A DNA stretch of 19,116 nucleotides from Flavobacteriaceae bacterium (GTDB lineage: Bacteria; Bacteroidota; Bacteroidia; Flavobacteriales; Weeksellaceae): NCBI GenBank assembly GCA_031289875.1, contig JAITOO010000026.1, positions 1-19,116 on the forward strand. Reading direction: 5' to 3'. Positions 6,617-13,492 of the stretch are shown piece after piece (the first letter of the stretch is position 1; each line of letters starts with the position of its first letter). Both the position numbers and the translations under genes were made by a program. Under the pieces are notes generated by a model. That model had not been told where the DNA came from and searched no databases. It saw only the letters and a program-made list of their open reading frames with translations.

Positions 6617-7693
6617 CTAAAAATGGGGAATTATAGAAATTTTCCAGTATCCTGTTTTATCTGATCCAACACGTGAAATTTTTCCTTGCTCCCGTAAATT
6701 TTTCAAATGTCTTTCTATTGTTCGGGTATTTTTTTGTAATAATTCGCTCAATTCTGATACTGTAACATTAGGTTTTGCTTTTATATGCTCAATAATATAA
6801 TCACTTACCCCGACATTTACTCCGACATTTACCCCGACATTTTGTTCGTCTGTTTCTACAATTTCTTTTATCTTTCCATTTGCAAGTTGAATTGCAAACA
6901 TCAGTTTTTTTTCTATAATTTTGAAAATATAATCTACAAAAGGGTTTATCTGTTCGATGGTAGCAAATGCGCCATCAGATGGAATTTTTCCTGTAGTTTC
7001 ATCGCATTTGTTTAAAACGTCAAGATAATTTTTTCTATCTGCAGCAGAAATAACTATCATTGGGTAACCGTGCCTAACCAGAATATAATTTACCAACAAA
7101 CGTGCAATTCTACCGTTTCCGTCTTCAAACGGATGGATACGAATATAACGATAATGAAATAGCGTTGCCAGTTCAATGACAGATAAATTTTGTTTTACTT
7201 CTTCTTCCTGATACCACAATACCAAATCTTTCATTAATGCGGGGGTTTCTTCAGGCGAAGCATAATCAAACTCTTCTCCTGAAAGGGTAATTACGGAATT
7301 GGGTCGAGTTTTGTAAACGCCTGTATGTATTTTATACCGATATTCGCCATTGCGGCCGGTTTTGTAAAAGTCTCCTGCAAGAATTATACTGTTCAGTTCT
7401 CGGATAAAATTCTCGGATAGCAGACGTTCCTTGTCTTGTGCCTCTCGTTTCATCAATTCAAGCCCTACATTATGCGCCTTCATTTCTTCAAAATCACGCA
7501 TAAGTCCATCGCCTTCCACTCTGCCAAACAAGAGTAACATTTTTGTTTGACCGTAGGTAAGCGTATTGCCTTCCAAATGATTGGAATTGTAGTTAAAATC
7601 GAACATGAATTGCTGATCCATCCTGTGTTGCAGTTCCCGCTTTAGCGGCTGTAACGATTGCCATTCTTTGTGTAATTTTTCTATGTTACTCAT
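6617..7693 (-). CDS. Fic-family protein with C-terminal winged helix
   Basis: At 358 residues this is a complete Fic protein. The inhibitory motif is SNHLEGN (37-43) and the core motif is fully canonical: HPFEDGNGRIAR (187-198), with catalytic His187. The region MVISAADRKNYLDVLN after the core is typical of this group. A threefold NVGV repeat (285-296) links the Fic domain to a winged-helix DNA-binding domain (about 297-352: ELSELLQKNTRTIERHLKNL and GKISRVG). Such Fic-wHTH proteins are common and thought to combine adenylylation with DNA binding, possibly of their own promoter. It starts 30 nt after the stop of the broken small gene at 7724-7938. Confidence 0.93.
   Translation of the reverse strand: MSNIEKLHKEWQSLQPLKRELQHRMDQQFMFDFNYNSNHLEGNTLTYGQTKMLLLFGRVEGDGLMRDFEEMKAHNVGLELMKREAQDKERLLSENFIRELNSIILAGDFYKTGRNGEYRYKIHTGVYKTRPNSVITLSGEEFDYASPEETPALMKDLVLWYQEEEVKQNLSVIELATLFHYRYIRIHPFEDGNGRIARLLVNYILVRHGYPMIVISAADRKNYLDVLNKCDETTGKIPSDGAFATIEQINPFVDYIFKIIEKKLMFAIQLANGKIKEIVETDEQNVGVNVGVNVGVSDYIIEHIKAKPNVTVSELSELLQKNTRTIERHLKNLREQGKISRVGSDKTGYWKISIIPHF
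6807..6842. repeat. Three 12-bp tandem units coding NVGV in the Fic linker
   Basis: Units ACCCCGACATTT, ACTCCGACATTT and ACCCCGACATTT at 6807, 6819 and 6831 code on the minus strand for NVGV three times. The period is a multiple of three, so copy-number change by slippage would lengthen or shorten the linker between the Fic domain and the winged helix without breaking the frame. Confidence 0.9.
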
Positions 7694-7723
7694 AATTCAG
7701 CGTTCTATGTCTTCTTTTTCTTT

Positions 7724-7938
7724 TCAGTGTTTGGTACGTGCCGCCTTGTCTCCTCTGATAAGTTCCAGCCACTGATCCAGCGACAAGTGTTGCTTCGACA
7801 TTTCTTCTACCGCCTGCAATCCTGCCTGCCTCCTCTTTTCTATCAAGGCATGAGATTTTCGCATGACCTCTGATAATTTCTTCTGTTAAGTTCTTCATAA
7901 TCTATTTCGCCATTTTCGTTAATGATATTATTTTGCAA
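7724..7938 (-). pseudogene. Frameshifted copy 2 of the Fic-associated small gene
   Basis: Reading from a possible TTG start at 7938, one frame gives NNIINENGEIDYEELNRRN and then goes wrong. The -1 frame picks up with KKLSEVMRKSHALIEKRRQA and ends ...LELIRGDKAARTKH at a TGA (7724-7726). The join lies at a 17-nt stretch (7884-7900) that replaces 3 nt in copy 1, a net 14-nt insertion containing a second TTCTTC. So this copy keeps the C-terminal half but its N-terminal half is out of frame. The undamaged protein would be about 65-70 residues, charged, mostly helical. I do not recognise a family. The longer ORF readable at 7686-7898 is in a third frame, is not supported by copy 1, and I regard it as spurious. 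Confidence 0.55.
7846..7929. repeat. Direct repeat, copy 2 (matches 6466-6535)
   Basis: See the copy at 6466-6535. The pair spans one Fic gene (about 1.38 kb apart), so recombination between them would delete the Fic-wHTH gene. Confidence 0.92.
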
Positions 7939-7946
7939 TGAATTTA

Positions 7947-7954
7947 CAAATTTA
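7947..7954 (-). promoter_or_regulatory. -7 box ahead of Fic block copy 2
   Basis: TAAATTTG followed by GTAA on the minus strand, 9 nt upstream of the putative TTG start and matching the box ahead of copy 1. No -33 element is seen at the normal spacing. Confidence 0.4.
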
Positions 7955-8010
7955 ATTCATCTTTTTAGCCAAATATCAAGCAATCGTCGATTCTCTCTTT
8001 TGACGTGTTA

Positions 8011-8310
8011 TTACGCATAACTAAACCTTTCCAACTTCAAATGAGAATCTTCAAATGTTTTTTCCGCTTTCCGCAAATCATAAGACATTTGCAGCCTTAC
8101 CCAAAGGGACGCATTACCGCCGAAAACTTTGGCAATTCTCAGCGCCATAGCGGGCGTTATGGCAGACTTTCCATTCACAATATTTGATAAAGTAGGGCGA
8201 GTAACCCTTAACAATTCTGCGGTTTTCGCCACAGTTAAATGATTGGCTTTAATAATCTCTTCTTTTAAAATTTCTCCGGGATGCGTGTTGTGTACTATTC
8301 CTCTTTCCAT
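8011..8310 (-). CDS. higA: HigA-family antitoxin (XRE helix-turn-helix)
   Basis: This 99-residue DNA-binding antitoxin normally neutralises the HigB mRNA-cleaving toxin and represses the higBA promoter. The opening NTHPGEILKEEIIKANHLTVAKTAELLRVTRPTLSNIVNGKSAITPAMALRIAKVFGGNASLWVRLQ is textbook HigA/VapI: the HTH lies at about residues 24-60, with the GNASLWVRLQ dimer segment after it. The gene follows higB (toxin first, as usual for this family) with 22 nt between the toxin stop and this ATG. It looks intact while its toxin partner is broken. Confidence 0.93.
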   Translation of the reverse strand: MERGIVHNTHPGEILKEEIIKANHLTVAKTAELLRVTRPTLSNIVNGKSAITPAMALRIAKVFGGNASLWVRLQMSYDLRKAEKTFEDSHLKLERFSYA

Positions 8311-8332
8311 AATTCTTGTCCTTAAATTTAAA

Positions 8333-8618
8333 TTAATGAGTATCCAATAAATCTATGTCAAATACATTTTTATTTTCAAACTTGAAAATAATGCGGTAAT
8401 TACCTGTAACATCTAATGACCAAAAATCTTTCAAATCGCCTTTTAAGGGATGTATCCTCAAATTTTTAAACGGTTCAAAATCCTGCGGAACTATGCTCTA
8501 CACCATTCAGTAAATCTAAAATCAAACGGATTTTTATAACCATTTCAGAGGGTATTTTACTGCTGTCGTTCTTTGTCCAATAGTTTTTCAAGCCCTTATG
8601 TTTGAAAGTTTTTACCAT
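8333..8618 (-). pseudogene. higB: Frameshifted HigB toxin
   Basis: HigB is a RelE-fold ribosome-dependent mRNA endonuclease. The ATG at 8618 opens MVKTFKHKGLKNYWTKNDSS...LILDLLNGVEH, then runs out of family similarity and stops at TGA (8475-8477). The adjacent frame continues PQDFEPFKNLRIHPLKGDLK DFWSLDVTGNYRIIFKFENK, the typical C-terminal half with the HPLKGD, FWSL and GNYRI(I)F motifs, and ends at TAA 8333-8335. The break lies at about 8490-8510 and is a net small indel. The two halves together give about 92-95 residues, the normal HigB length. It probably makes no active toxin. Confidence 0.85.
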
Positions 8619-8628
8619 TTATTTGTTT

Positions 8629-8644
8629 TGTGTAAAGTTACACA
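8629..8644. promoter_or_regulatory. Palindromic higBA operator over the -7 region
   Basis: TGTGTAAAGTTACACA is a perfect 7+2+7 palindrome just upstream of the higB ATG. On the minus strand it contains TAACTTTA, one base from the TAnnTTTG -7 box. HigA proteins bind palindromes at their own promoter, so this is the obvious candidate site. Confidence 0.65.
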
Positions 8645-8655
8645 TTACTTTTTAA

Positions 8656-9159
8656 TTACATAAATTTTATTTCCTTTTCCATTACAAAATCGTTCATGAA
8701 GAAGCCGTTTCCGATGTCAATGTTTTCTTCCTTTACGACTTTGAAACCTGTTTTTTCGTAAAAATGAAAGGCATTATTTTCTCGATTGACGTTCAAAATC
8801 AGAGCGTTGTCTCCGTCGTTTTCAGCAATTTTTGAAACTTCGTTGATGAGCCTTTTGCCCAAACTTTTTCCTTGATAGTCAGGGAGAATGTAAATTTTAT
8901 GAATTTTGGTCTTGCCTGAATTTTGATAATTTAGTTCGTAAGAAACATAGCCGAAATATTTTTCCTCTTCACCGATGAGAATATAAATATGTCCTTGATT
9001 TTCAGTTTGATTTTTCAAAGATTCTGTGCTGTACATCATTTCCAGCATATAATCAATTTGTTTTTTGGACAAAATACTGCCGAAAGTCGGCGTCCAAGTT
9101 TTATGCGCAATTTCCTGAATAACAGAGAAATCCTTTTCTTCTGCGATTTTCAGGTTCAT
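8656..9159 (-). CDS. GNAT-family N-acetyltransferase
   Basis: This 167-residue protein has the GNAT acetyl-CoA signature: the beta-4 strand KIHKIYILPDYQGKSLGKRL, with the pyrophosphate-binding loop QGKSLG (about 105-110), and the C-terminal NxxAxxFYEKTGFKVV block (about 127-142). The N-terminal A(H)KTWTPTFGSILSKKQIDYML resembles the subgroup of GNATs that acetylate small molecules or protein N-termini; the substrate cannot be told. Its ATG overlaps the stop of the upstream membrane-protein gene (ATGA), implying translational coupling at the 3' end of the mutY-ssb-gldE-gldD cluster. Confidence 0.9.
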   Translation of the reverse strand: MNLKIAEEKDFSVIQEIAHKTWTPTFGSILSKKQIDYMLEMMYSTESLKNQTENQGHIYILIGEEEKYFGYVSYELNYQNSGKTKIHKIYILPDYQGKSLGKRLINEVSKIAENDGDNALILNVNRENNAFHFYEKTGFKVVKEENIDIGNGFFMNDFVMEKEIKFM

Positions 9160-9443
9160 TTTTTTTTCAATTTTTTTATAGTAACAATTGCAATTGCCAA
9201 AAAGGAAATCATGGTGGCGAGCAGATAGATGAGAAACATGAATTTGATTTCCGTATCTATCGGAGAGAGAAATAGTTCTGCAAGTTTTTGCGCTCCCTGA
9301 AACACGACGAGAATCCCCACGATGTACGCCAGCACAAAAAACAGATATTTCATAATATCAGGCGTTTTCAGGAGGACTTTACACACTTGGAACGAAACGC
9401 CGAGAAAAGCGAGAAACAGGAGAATGAAAAGAAAATATATCAT
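9156..9443 (-). CDS. Small three-helix membrane protein, unknown function
   Basis: The product has 95 residues with three hydrophobic segments (about 1-20, 32-52 and 66-88) and a lysine-rich tail (IKKLKKK). It has no catalytic motif and I do not recognise a family. It starts 6 nt after the stop of the CorC remnant and overlaps the GNAT gene by 4 nt, so it is clearly in the same transcript. The lysine-rich end suggests a cytoplasmic C-terminus. Confidence 0.75.
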   Translation of the reverse strand: MIYFLFILLFLAFLGVSFQVCKVLLKTPDIMKYLFFVLAYIVGILVVFQGAQKLAELFLSPIDTEIKFMFLIYLLATMISFLAIAIVTIKKLKKK

Positions 9444-9449
9444 GGCAAT

Positions 9450-9662
9450 TTATTGATTTTCAGGATTAATAGCTCTCATTAAGATTTTATCGATTCGATG
9501 GGAATCTTTGTCAATGATTTCAAAACAGTACCCATTGAATGCAATTTTTTCGCTTTCCGTTGAAGAAATTTTGATGGCAGGTGCGGTGGCCAAAGCAATT
9601 TCCGAAAGGGCGAAAAACCCGTTCAAAAGTGTCAGCAGCAGAAGTACAAATATTTCAATCAT
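9450..9662 (-). pseudogene. Hemolysin/CorC (DUF21-CBS) gene with internal deletion
   Basis: The ATG at 9662 (1 nt after the gldD stop) opens MIEIFVLLLLTLLNGFFALS EIAL, the first membrane helix of a DUF21/CorC-type ion-transport protein. About ten residues later the frame jumps to KIAFNGYCFEIIDKDSHRID KILMR, the very end of the CorC_HlyC domain of such proteins. The rest of the DUF21 domain, both CBS domains and most of the C-terminal domain are missing, a loss of roughly 350 codons compared with a family length of about 420-440. The join is in frame, so a 70-residue peptide may still be made. It is not a piece of the neighbouring gldE: the sequences differ, and the NGFFALSEIAL start is that of the paralogous hemolysin group. 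Confidence 0.75.
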
Positions 9663-9663
9663 T

Positions 9664-10269
9664 TTATTTCCAAATGGTAGTTTCAATCATTCTAACAATA
9701 TCTTTTTCAATATATTCCACCGCCGGTCGCAGAGAGTCGGGTTTGGGCTGCGTCTTGAAATATACATTGCCGGTAATGAAATGTCGGGTACTGTCGGTGA
9801 TGTAAAACTGCATGTTTGAGGCAGTTTCGCCACCCAAATGGTACAGGCTTCCATATACTTTTTTTTCGGGATAAGCAAAAGATTTGGCTTTGATAGAATT
9901 AGCCTTTATAGTATGTTCATACACAAGCTTTTGAGACTCCTTAATCAAACTGACAAGATTTCCGTTCACGGGCAGGTAGGTGATGTAAACCGTGCCTTTG
10001 AGTCTCGGATAGTAGAAGTCGTACCAACAATTGTTTTTCTTCGTAGAAACCTTTGCCTGACCGGAAAATTCAAATTCAAAAGGGCAATTGGGACGAAACA
10101 AAACGTAGTTTGGCTCAGGGTATTCCAAACGCACTTGTCCCGCAGGTTTGGGAATAGCTTCGTCTTTGCTGCAACTCTCAAAAATACATAAAATCAGCAT
10201 TCCTGTTATAAGGCTGAAATATTTCCCCTTGAGAGGCAGGGAGTTGTATGCTAAGGATTTAATCTTCAT
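9664..10269 (-). CDS. gldD: Gliding motility lipoprotein GldD
   Basis: GldD is needed for gliding and for type IX secretion in Flavobacterium; its exact biochemical role is unknown. The 201-residue product carries a signal peptide ending LILCIFESC, with Cys33 as the likely lipidated residue, although the lipobox is weak. Family blocks seen are the proline-rich KPAGQVRLEYPEPNY start, YDFYYPRLKGTVYITY, LVSLIKESQKLVYEHTIKA, PEKKVYGSLYHLGG-AS, FYITDSTRHFITGNVYF, and a C-terminal DIVRMIETTIWK. It overlaps the end of gldE by 11 nt, the standard gldE-gldD arrangement, so the two are co-translated. Confidence 0.93.
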   Translation of the reverse strand: MKIKSLAYNSLPLKGKYFSLITGMLILCIFESCSKDEAIPKPAGQVRLEYPEPNYVLFRPNCPFEFEFSGQAKVSTKKNNCWYDFYYPRLKGTVYITYLPVNGNLVSLIKESQKLVYEHTIKANSIKAKSFAYPEKKVYGSLYHLGGETASNMQFYITDSTRHFITGNVYFKTQPKPDSLRPAVEYIEKDIVRMIETTIWK

Positions 10270-11584
10270 TTTCTTCCGGATTTCGGATAACTTTGATTCT
10301 TTTCAAACGCTTTCGGTCTAAGGATTCCACCTGAAACTCAAAGTTTTTGTAGTGGATTTTCTTCATTCTTTTCGGAAATTCTTCCGTGATTTCAAGCACC
10401 AGCCCAGCCAGCGTATCCGCTTCTTTTGCCACATTTTCAAACTCCGTTTCGTCAATGTCCATGATTTTGTAAAAGTCTATCAATGAGATTTTTCCTTCAA
10501 AAACATAGGTGTTGTCGTCGATTTTTGAATAGTTAATTTCGTCTTCATCGAACTCATCGCTGATGTCGCCGACGATTTCTTCGATAACGTCTTCCAAGCT
10601 GACAATCCCCGACGTTCCGCCGTATTCATCAACCACAATGGCGAGATGCATTTTCTTTTCCTGAAAGTCGTTTAGCAAATCGTCGGATTTTTTGTTTTCG
10701 GGAATGAAATAAGGTTTTTTCAGCAGCGTGTGCCAATTAAAGTCTTTTAAATGAATATATTGTATCAGATCTTTGGCGTACAAAATGCCTATAATATCGT
10801 CGATGTCCTTTCCGCAGATGGGAATCCTCGAATAGCCGTTTTGATGAACTAAATCCACAACTGTCTGAAAATCCGCATCTTTTGGAATGGAGAAAACATC
10901 AACACGAGGGGTCATAATTTGGCGCGTTTCGGTATTGCCGAAATTGATGATTCCCTCCAAAATTTTCTGTTCCGTGTCGGTGGTATGTTCGTCTCCTGAA
11001 GCGATTTCCAGCACCTGAGACAAGTTGTTCACACTGATATGTTTGTCCTTTTTCAATTTTTTTTCCAAAAATTTGGACAAAACCAAAAGCAGTTGGGTTA
11101 CCGGATAGCATAACTTGCTGATAACATGAATGAAACCGGTTGTTTTTCGGGAAAAATCAAAAGCATTTTTTCGGGCGTAAATTTTAGGAATTACTTCGCC
11201 CGTAATCAAAATGATGAAAGTGATGACGACTAAATCAAGGATGATTCTCGCAGTTTCAGGAAGATGATAAGTTTGGGCGAGTATCTCGCTGATTTTTGAA
11301 GAAATCAATACCACGCCAATATTTACCAAATTATTGAAAACCAAAACAGTAGATATTAGTTGTTGTGATTTTTTCTTAATTTTCGAGATGGTTTCCACCT
11401 GCACGGGAAAATCCCCCTGACGGTCGTCCAAATCTTTTTGCGTGAGAGAAAAATATGCCACTTCGCTTCCTGAGGTTATAGCGCTCAAAATAAGCAAGAT
11501 GACAAGAATCACGAAATAAATCCCGATTTCAGGGTTGATTTGCAAAAGAGTTAGAAACAATCGCGAGGGTACGGGGTCGTCCAT
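10259..11584 (-). CDS. gldE: Gliding motility-associated protein GldE
   Basis: GldE is an inner-membrane protein of the DUF21-CBS-CorC family that supports GldD function in gliding bacteria. Its 441 residues comprise a four-helix DUF21 domain (about 20-180, with ITSGSEVAYFSL), a CBS pair (about 205-330, including RQIMTPRVDVFSI and the VVDEYGGTSGIVSLEDVIEEIVGDI signature), and a CorC_HlyC domain (about 355-435). The start MDDPVPSRLFLTLLQ follows the ssb stop pattern with a 21-nt gap. It is complete, unlike the remnant of a related gene at 9450-9662. Confidence 0.94.
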   Translation of the reverse strand: MDDPVPSRLFLTLLQINPEIGIYFVILVILLILSAITSGSEVAYFSLTQKDLDDRQGDFPVQVETISKIKKKSQQLISTVLVFNNLVNIGVVLISSKISEILAQTYHLPETARIILDLVVITFIILITGEVIPKIYARKNAFDFSRKTTGFIHVISKLCYPVTQLLLVLSKFLEKKLKKDKHISVNNLSQVLEIASGDEHTTDTEQKILEGIINFGNTETRQIMTPRVDVFSIPKDADFQTVVDLVHQNGYSRIPICGKDIDDIIGILYAKDLIQYIHLKDFNWHTLLKKPYFIPENKKSDDLLNDFQEKKMHLAIVVDEYGGTSGIVSLEDVIEEIVGDISDEFDEDEINYSKIDDNTYVFEGKISLIDFYKIMDIDETEFENVAKEADTLAGLVLEITEEFPKRMKKIHYKNFEFQVESLDRKRLKRIKVIRNPEENED

Positions 11585-11605
11585 AAGGGGTTGAATTGGT
11601 TATAC

Positions 11606-12007
11606 TTAGAAAGACAAATCTTTGTCAGGCTGTTCTTCATTTTCGTTGATGAAATTATTTTCAGGTTTTCCTAACAGATTGGAAAGGAACAAGATATTGT
11701 CTGCGACAATTTCCGTAATATGTTTAGTTACGCCGTTGTCGTCATATTTTCGGGTTTTGAGTTTGCCTTCCACATACACTTTGCTTCCCTTTTTCAAGAA
11801 TTTTTCACAGAGTTCGGCTAACTTGTTTCTTGCGGTAACGTTGTGCCAGTCAGTAATATCGACTTTTTCGCCTGTTTCTTTGCTGATATGGTTCTCAGAG
11901 GTTGCCACAGGAAAATTGACCACCATGTTGCCGTCGCTAAATCTGTGCGATTTTACGTCTGTGCCTAAATTTCCTACCAGAATTACTTTGTTAATAGAAT
12001 TACTCAT
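11606..12007 (-). CDS. ssb: Single-stranded DNA-binding protein
   Basis: SSB coats single-stranded DNA and recruits repair and replication proteins through its C-terminal tip. The OB fold occupies about residues 3-110 (INKVILVGNLGTDV, WHNVTARNKLAE, KGSKVYVEGKLKTRKYDDN), followed by a very short linker. The acidic tail ends DKDLSF, keeping the essential terminal Phe. At 133 residues it is shorter than the E. coli protein because the linker is reduced, which is common in this phylum. I place the start at the ATG 12005-12007; a GTG one codon upstream is also possible. It lies between mutY and gldE and has its own -7 box. Confidence 0.95.
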   Translation of the reverse strand: MSNSINKVILVGNLGTDVKSHRFSDGNMVVNFPVATSENHISKETGEKVDITDWHNVTARNKLAELCEKFLKKGSKVYVEGKLKTRKYDDNGVTKHITEIVADNILFLSNLLGKPENNFINENEEQPDKDLSF

Positions 12008-12058
12008 CACTAATTAAGTTTATCGTATCAATTTGTCAAAAAGCATACTTTGTTCAAG

Positions 12059-12066
12059 CAAAAGTA
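12059..12066 (-). promoter_or_regulatory. -7 box ahead of ssb
   Basis: TACTTTTG on the minus strand fits TAnnTTTG, about 52 nt upstream of the ssb ATG in the gap after mutY. It suggests ssb-gldE-gldD can be transcribed separately from mutY. No strong -33 match is seen. Confidence 0.4.
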
Positions 12067-12074
12067 ATAAATTT

Positions 12075-13067
12075 TTAAATAACAATTAAAAAATTTTCCA
12101 AAGGTTTCGGAAAAGCATAATTTTTTCTTTCATTTACAGGGATGATGAGACAGTTTTCTGCGAGTGCAAAATGTTGTAATTGACGGCTTTTAACCTCTAT
12201 TTTTGAAATCGTAATGTCTAAAATCCGATGCGTGAGTTTGTGCGTTAAATTCCGTATTTCAACATTTTTTTTCTGTCTAAAATCGTCATTCATTTCAGGG
12301 AATTCGTACAAGCCTTTCCAGATACCGCTTTGAGAGCGTTTTTTCGCAAGAAAATTTTGAGAATCAGTAACAAAAACATAATGAAGGGATACGGTTTTGA
12401 TAACTAAATTTGAACTTTTTACAGGCAGATTTTGCTGATTTTTTGCACAAAAAGCTATACATTCTGTCTGAATCGGACAGATTTCGCATTTTGGATTGGT
12501 GGGAAGACAAATCATCGCGCCCAAATCCATCACCGCCTGATTGAAATCGCCTGCATTTTCGGGCATTAGCGGCTTCATCAAATGGAAAAAATAGTTGAAA
12601 GTTCGGGTTTTGCTGATGTCCCTTTCAGAATTGAAAATTCGGGAATAAACGCGGAACGCATTGCCGTCAATAGCGGGAACTCTTTCTCCAAAAGCGATGG
12701 AGGCGATTGCCGCCGCCGTGTATCCGCCGATGCCTTTGAGCTGTAAAATTTTTTCGTAACTGTCGGGGAAATTGCCGTGCAGCTCCGAACAGACAAATTT
12801 TGCCGAAAAATGCAGATTGTGCGCTCTGGAATAATATCCCAATCCCTGCCAAACGTGCAGTACTTCGTCTTCCGAAGCCGCCGCTAAGGTCTGTATATCA
12901 GGAAATTTGTCAATAAAATTCAAAAAATATTCATAACCTTGATTAATTCTTGTCTGCTGGAAGATAATTTCTGAAACCCATATTTGATAAGGGTTTCGGG
13001 TGTTTCGCCAAGGAAATTTCCGTTGATTTTTTTCGTACCAATTCAGTAAATAAATAATAAAATTCAC
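12075..13067 (-). CDS. mutY: A/G-specific adenine DNA glycosylase MutY
   Basis: MutY removes adenine mispaired with 8-oxoguanine. The 330 residues show the catalytic glutamate in SEIIFQQT (Glu33), the helix-hairpin-helix LKGIGGYTAAAIAS (110-123), and the catalytic aspartate in AIDGNAFRV (Asp134). The iron-sulfur ligands Cys187, 194, 197 and 203 have the C-x6-C-x2-C-x5-C spacing. The NUDIX-like C-terminal 8-oxoG recognition domain follows from about residue 225. It is the first gene of the minus-strand mutY-ssb-gldE-gldD cluster and is divergent from the HU gene. Confidence 0.96.
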   Translation of the reverse strand: MNFIIYLLNWYEKNQRKFPWRNTRNPYQIWVSEIIFQQTRINQGYEYFLNFIDKFPDIQTLAAASEDEVLHVWQGLGYYSRAHNLHFSAKFVCSELHGNFPDSYEKILQLKGIGGYTAAAIASIAFGERVPAIDGNAFRVYSRIFNSERDISKTRTFNYFFHLMKPLMPENAGDFNQAVMDLGAMICLPTNPKCEICPIQTECIAFCAKNQQNLPVKSSNLVIKTVSLHYVFVTDSQNFLAKKRSQSGIWKGLYEFPEMNDDFRQKKNVEIRNLTHKLTHRILDITISKIEVKSRQLQHFALAENCLIIPVNERKNYAFPKPLENFLIVI

Positions 13068-13108
13068 ATTTTTAATTAATTATCGGTTTTTCTTTCAAAA
13101 AATAATTT

Positions 13109-13116
13109 TATATTTG
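13109..13116 (+). promoter_or_regulatory. -7 box of the HU-bS22-like operon
   Basis: TATATTTG is an exact TAnnTTTG, placing transcription start near 13123 and leaving a leader of about 58 nt before the HU ATG. The upstream region is T-rich but lacks a clear TTTG. Confidence 0.55.
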
Positions 13117-13124
13117 CAAAACTA
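13117..13124 (-). promoter_or_regulatory. -7 box of mutY, abutting the HU promoter
   Basis: On the minus strand TAGTTTTG fits TAnnTTTG, with ATTG (13144-13147) 19 nt upstream as a near -33 element. It touches the plus-strand HU -7 box with no gap, so the divergent promoters should compete for RNA polymerase. Confidence 0.5.
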
Positions 13125-13180
13125 AATTTAAGAAAAAATATTACAATAAAAATAAATTATTAATCCACACTTAAAAAGTT

Positions 13181-13471
13181 ATGACAAAAGCAGATATCGT
13201 AAGTTCGATTTCAAACAAGTTAGGTTTAGAAAAGTCCGAAACTCAGAAAGTAGTTGAGGTTTTTATGGACGAAATTAAATCAGCAATGACGAAAGGGGAC
13301 AACATCTACCTGAGAGGTTTTGGGACTTTTCTCATTAAGAAAAGAGCCGCAAAAACAGGCAGAAACATCTCTAAAAACACCACTATCAACATTCCGGCAC
13401 ACAATGTTCCTTCATTCAAACCGGCAAAATCTTTTGTTGAAAACGTAAAAACACAAGTAAAAGTTAGATAA
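13181..13471 (+). CDS. HU/IHF-family DNA-binding protein
   Basis: This 96-residue nucleoid protein has the standard HU architecture: two N-terminal helices (TKADIVSSISNKLGLEKSETQKVVEVFMDEI), the signature IYLRGFGTFLIKKRAAKTGRN (about 46-66), and the DNA-gripping arm with INIPAHNVPSFKPAKSF. The arm has the Pro residue that inserts between base pairs (NIPAHNVPSFKP). It is the first gene of a short plus-strand operon with the ribosomal peptide 21 nt downstream. Confidence 0.95.
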   Translation: MTKADIVSSISNKLGLEKSETQKVVEVFMDEIKSAMTKGDNIYLRGFGTFLIKKRAAKTGRNISKNTTINIPAHNVPSFKPAKSFVENVKTQVKVR

Positions 13472-13492
13472 TTAAGAGACAGTTAAACAATT

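Noticed and set aside
6807..6842. Short tandem repeats considered as a CRISPR array
   Set aside because: Units are 12 bp without spacers and code in frame for NVGV inside a Fic gene.
7686..7898. A 70-codon ORF on the minus strand upstream of the Fic-wHTH gene
   Set aside because: The paralogous copy at 6464-6553 shows the true frame is a different one (KKLSEVMRKSHA). This frame is Arg/Gly-rich by chance.
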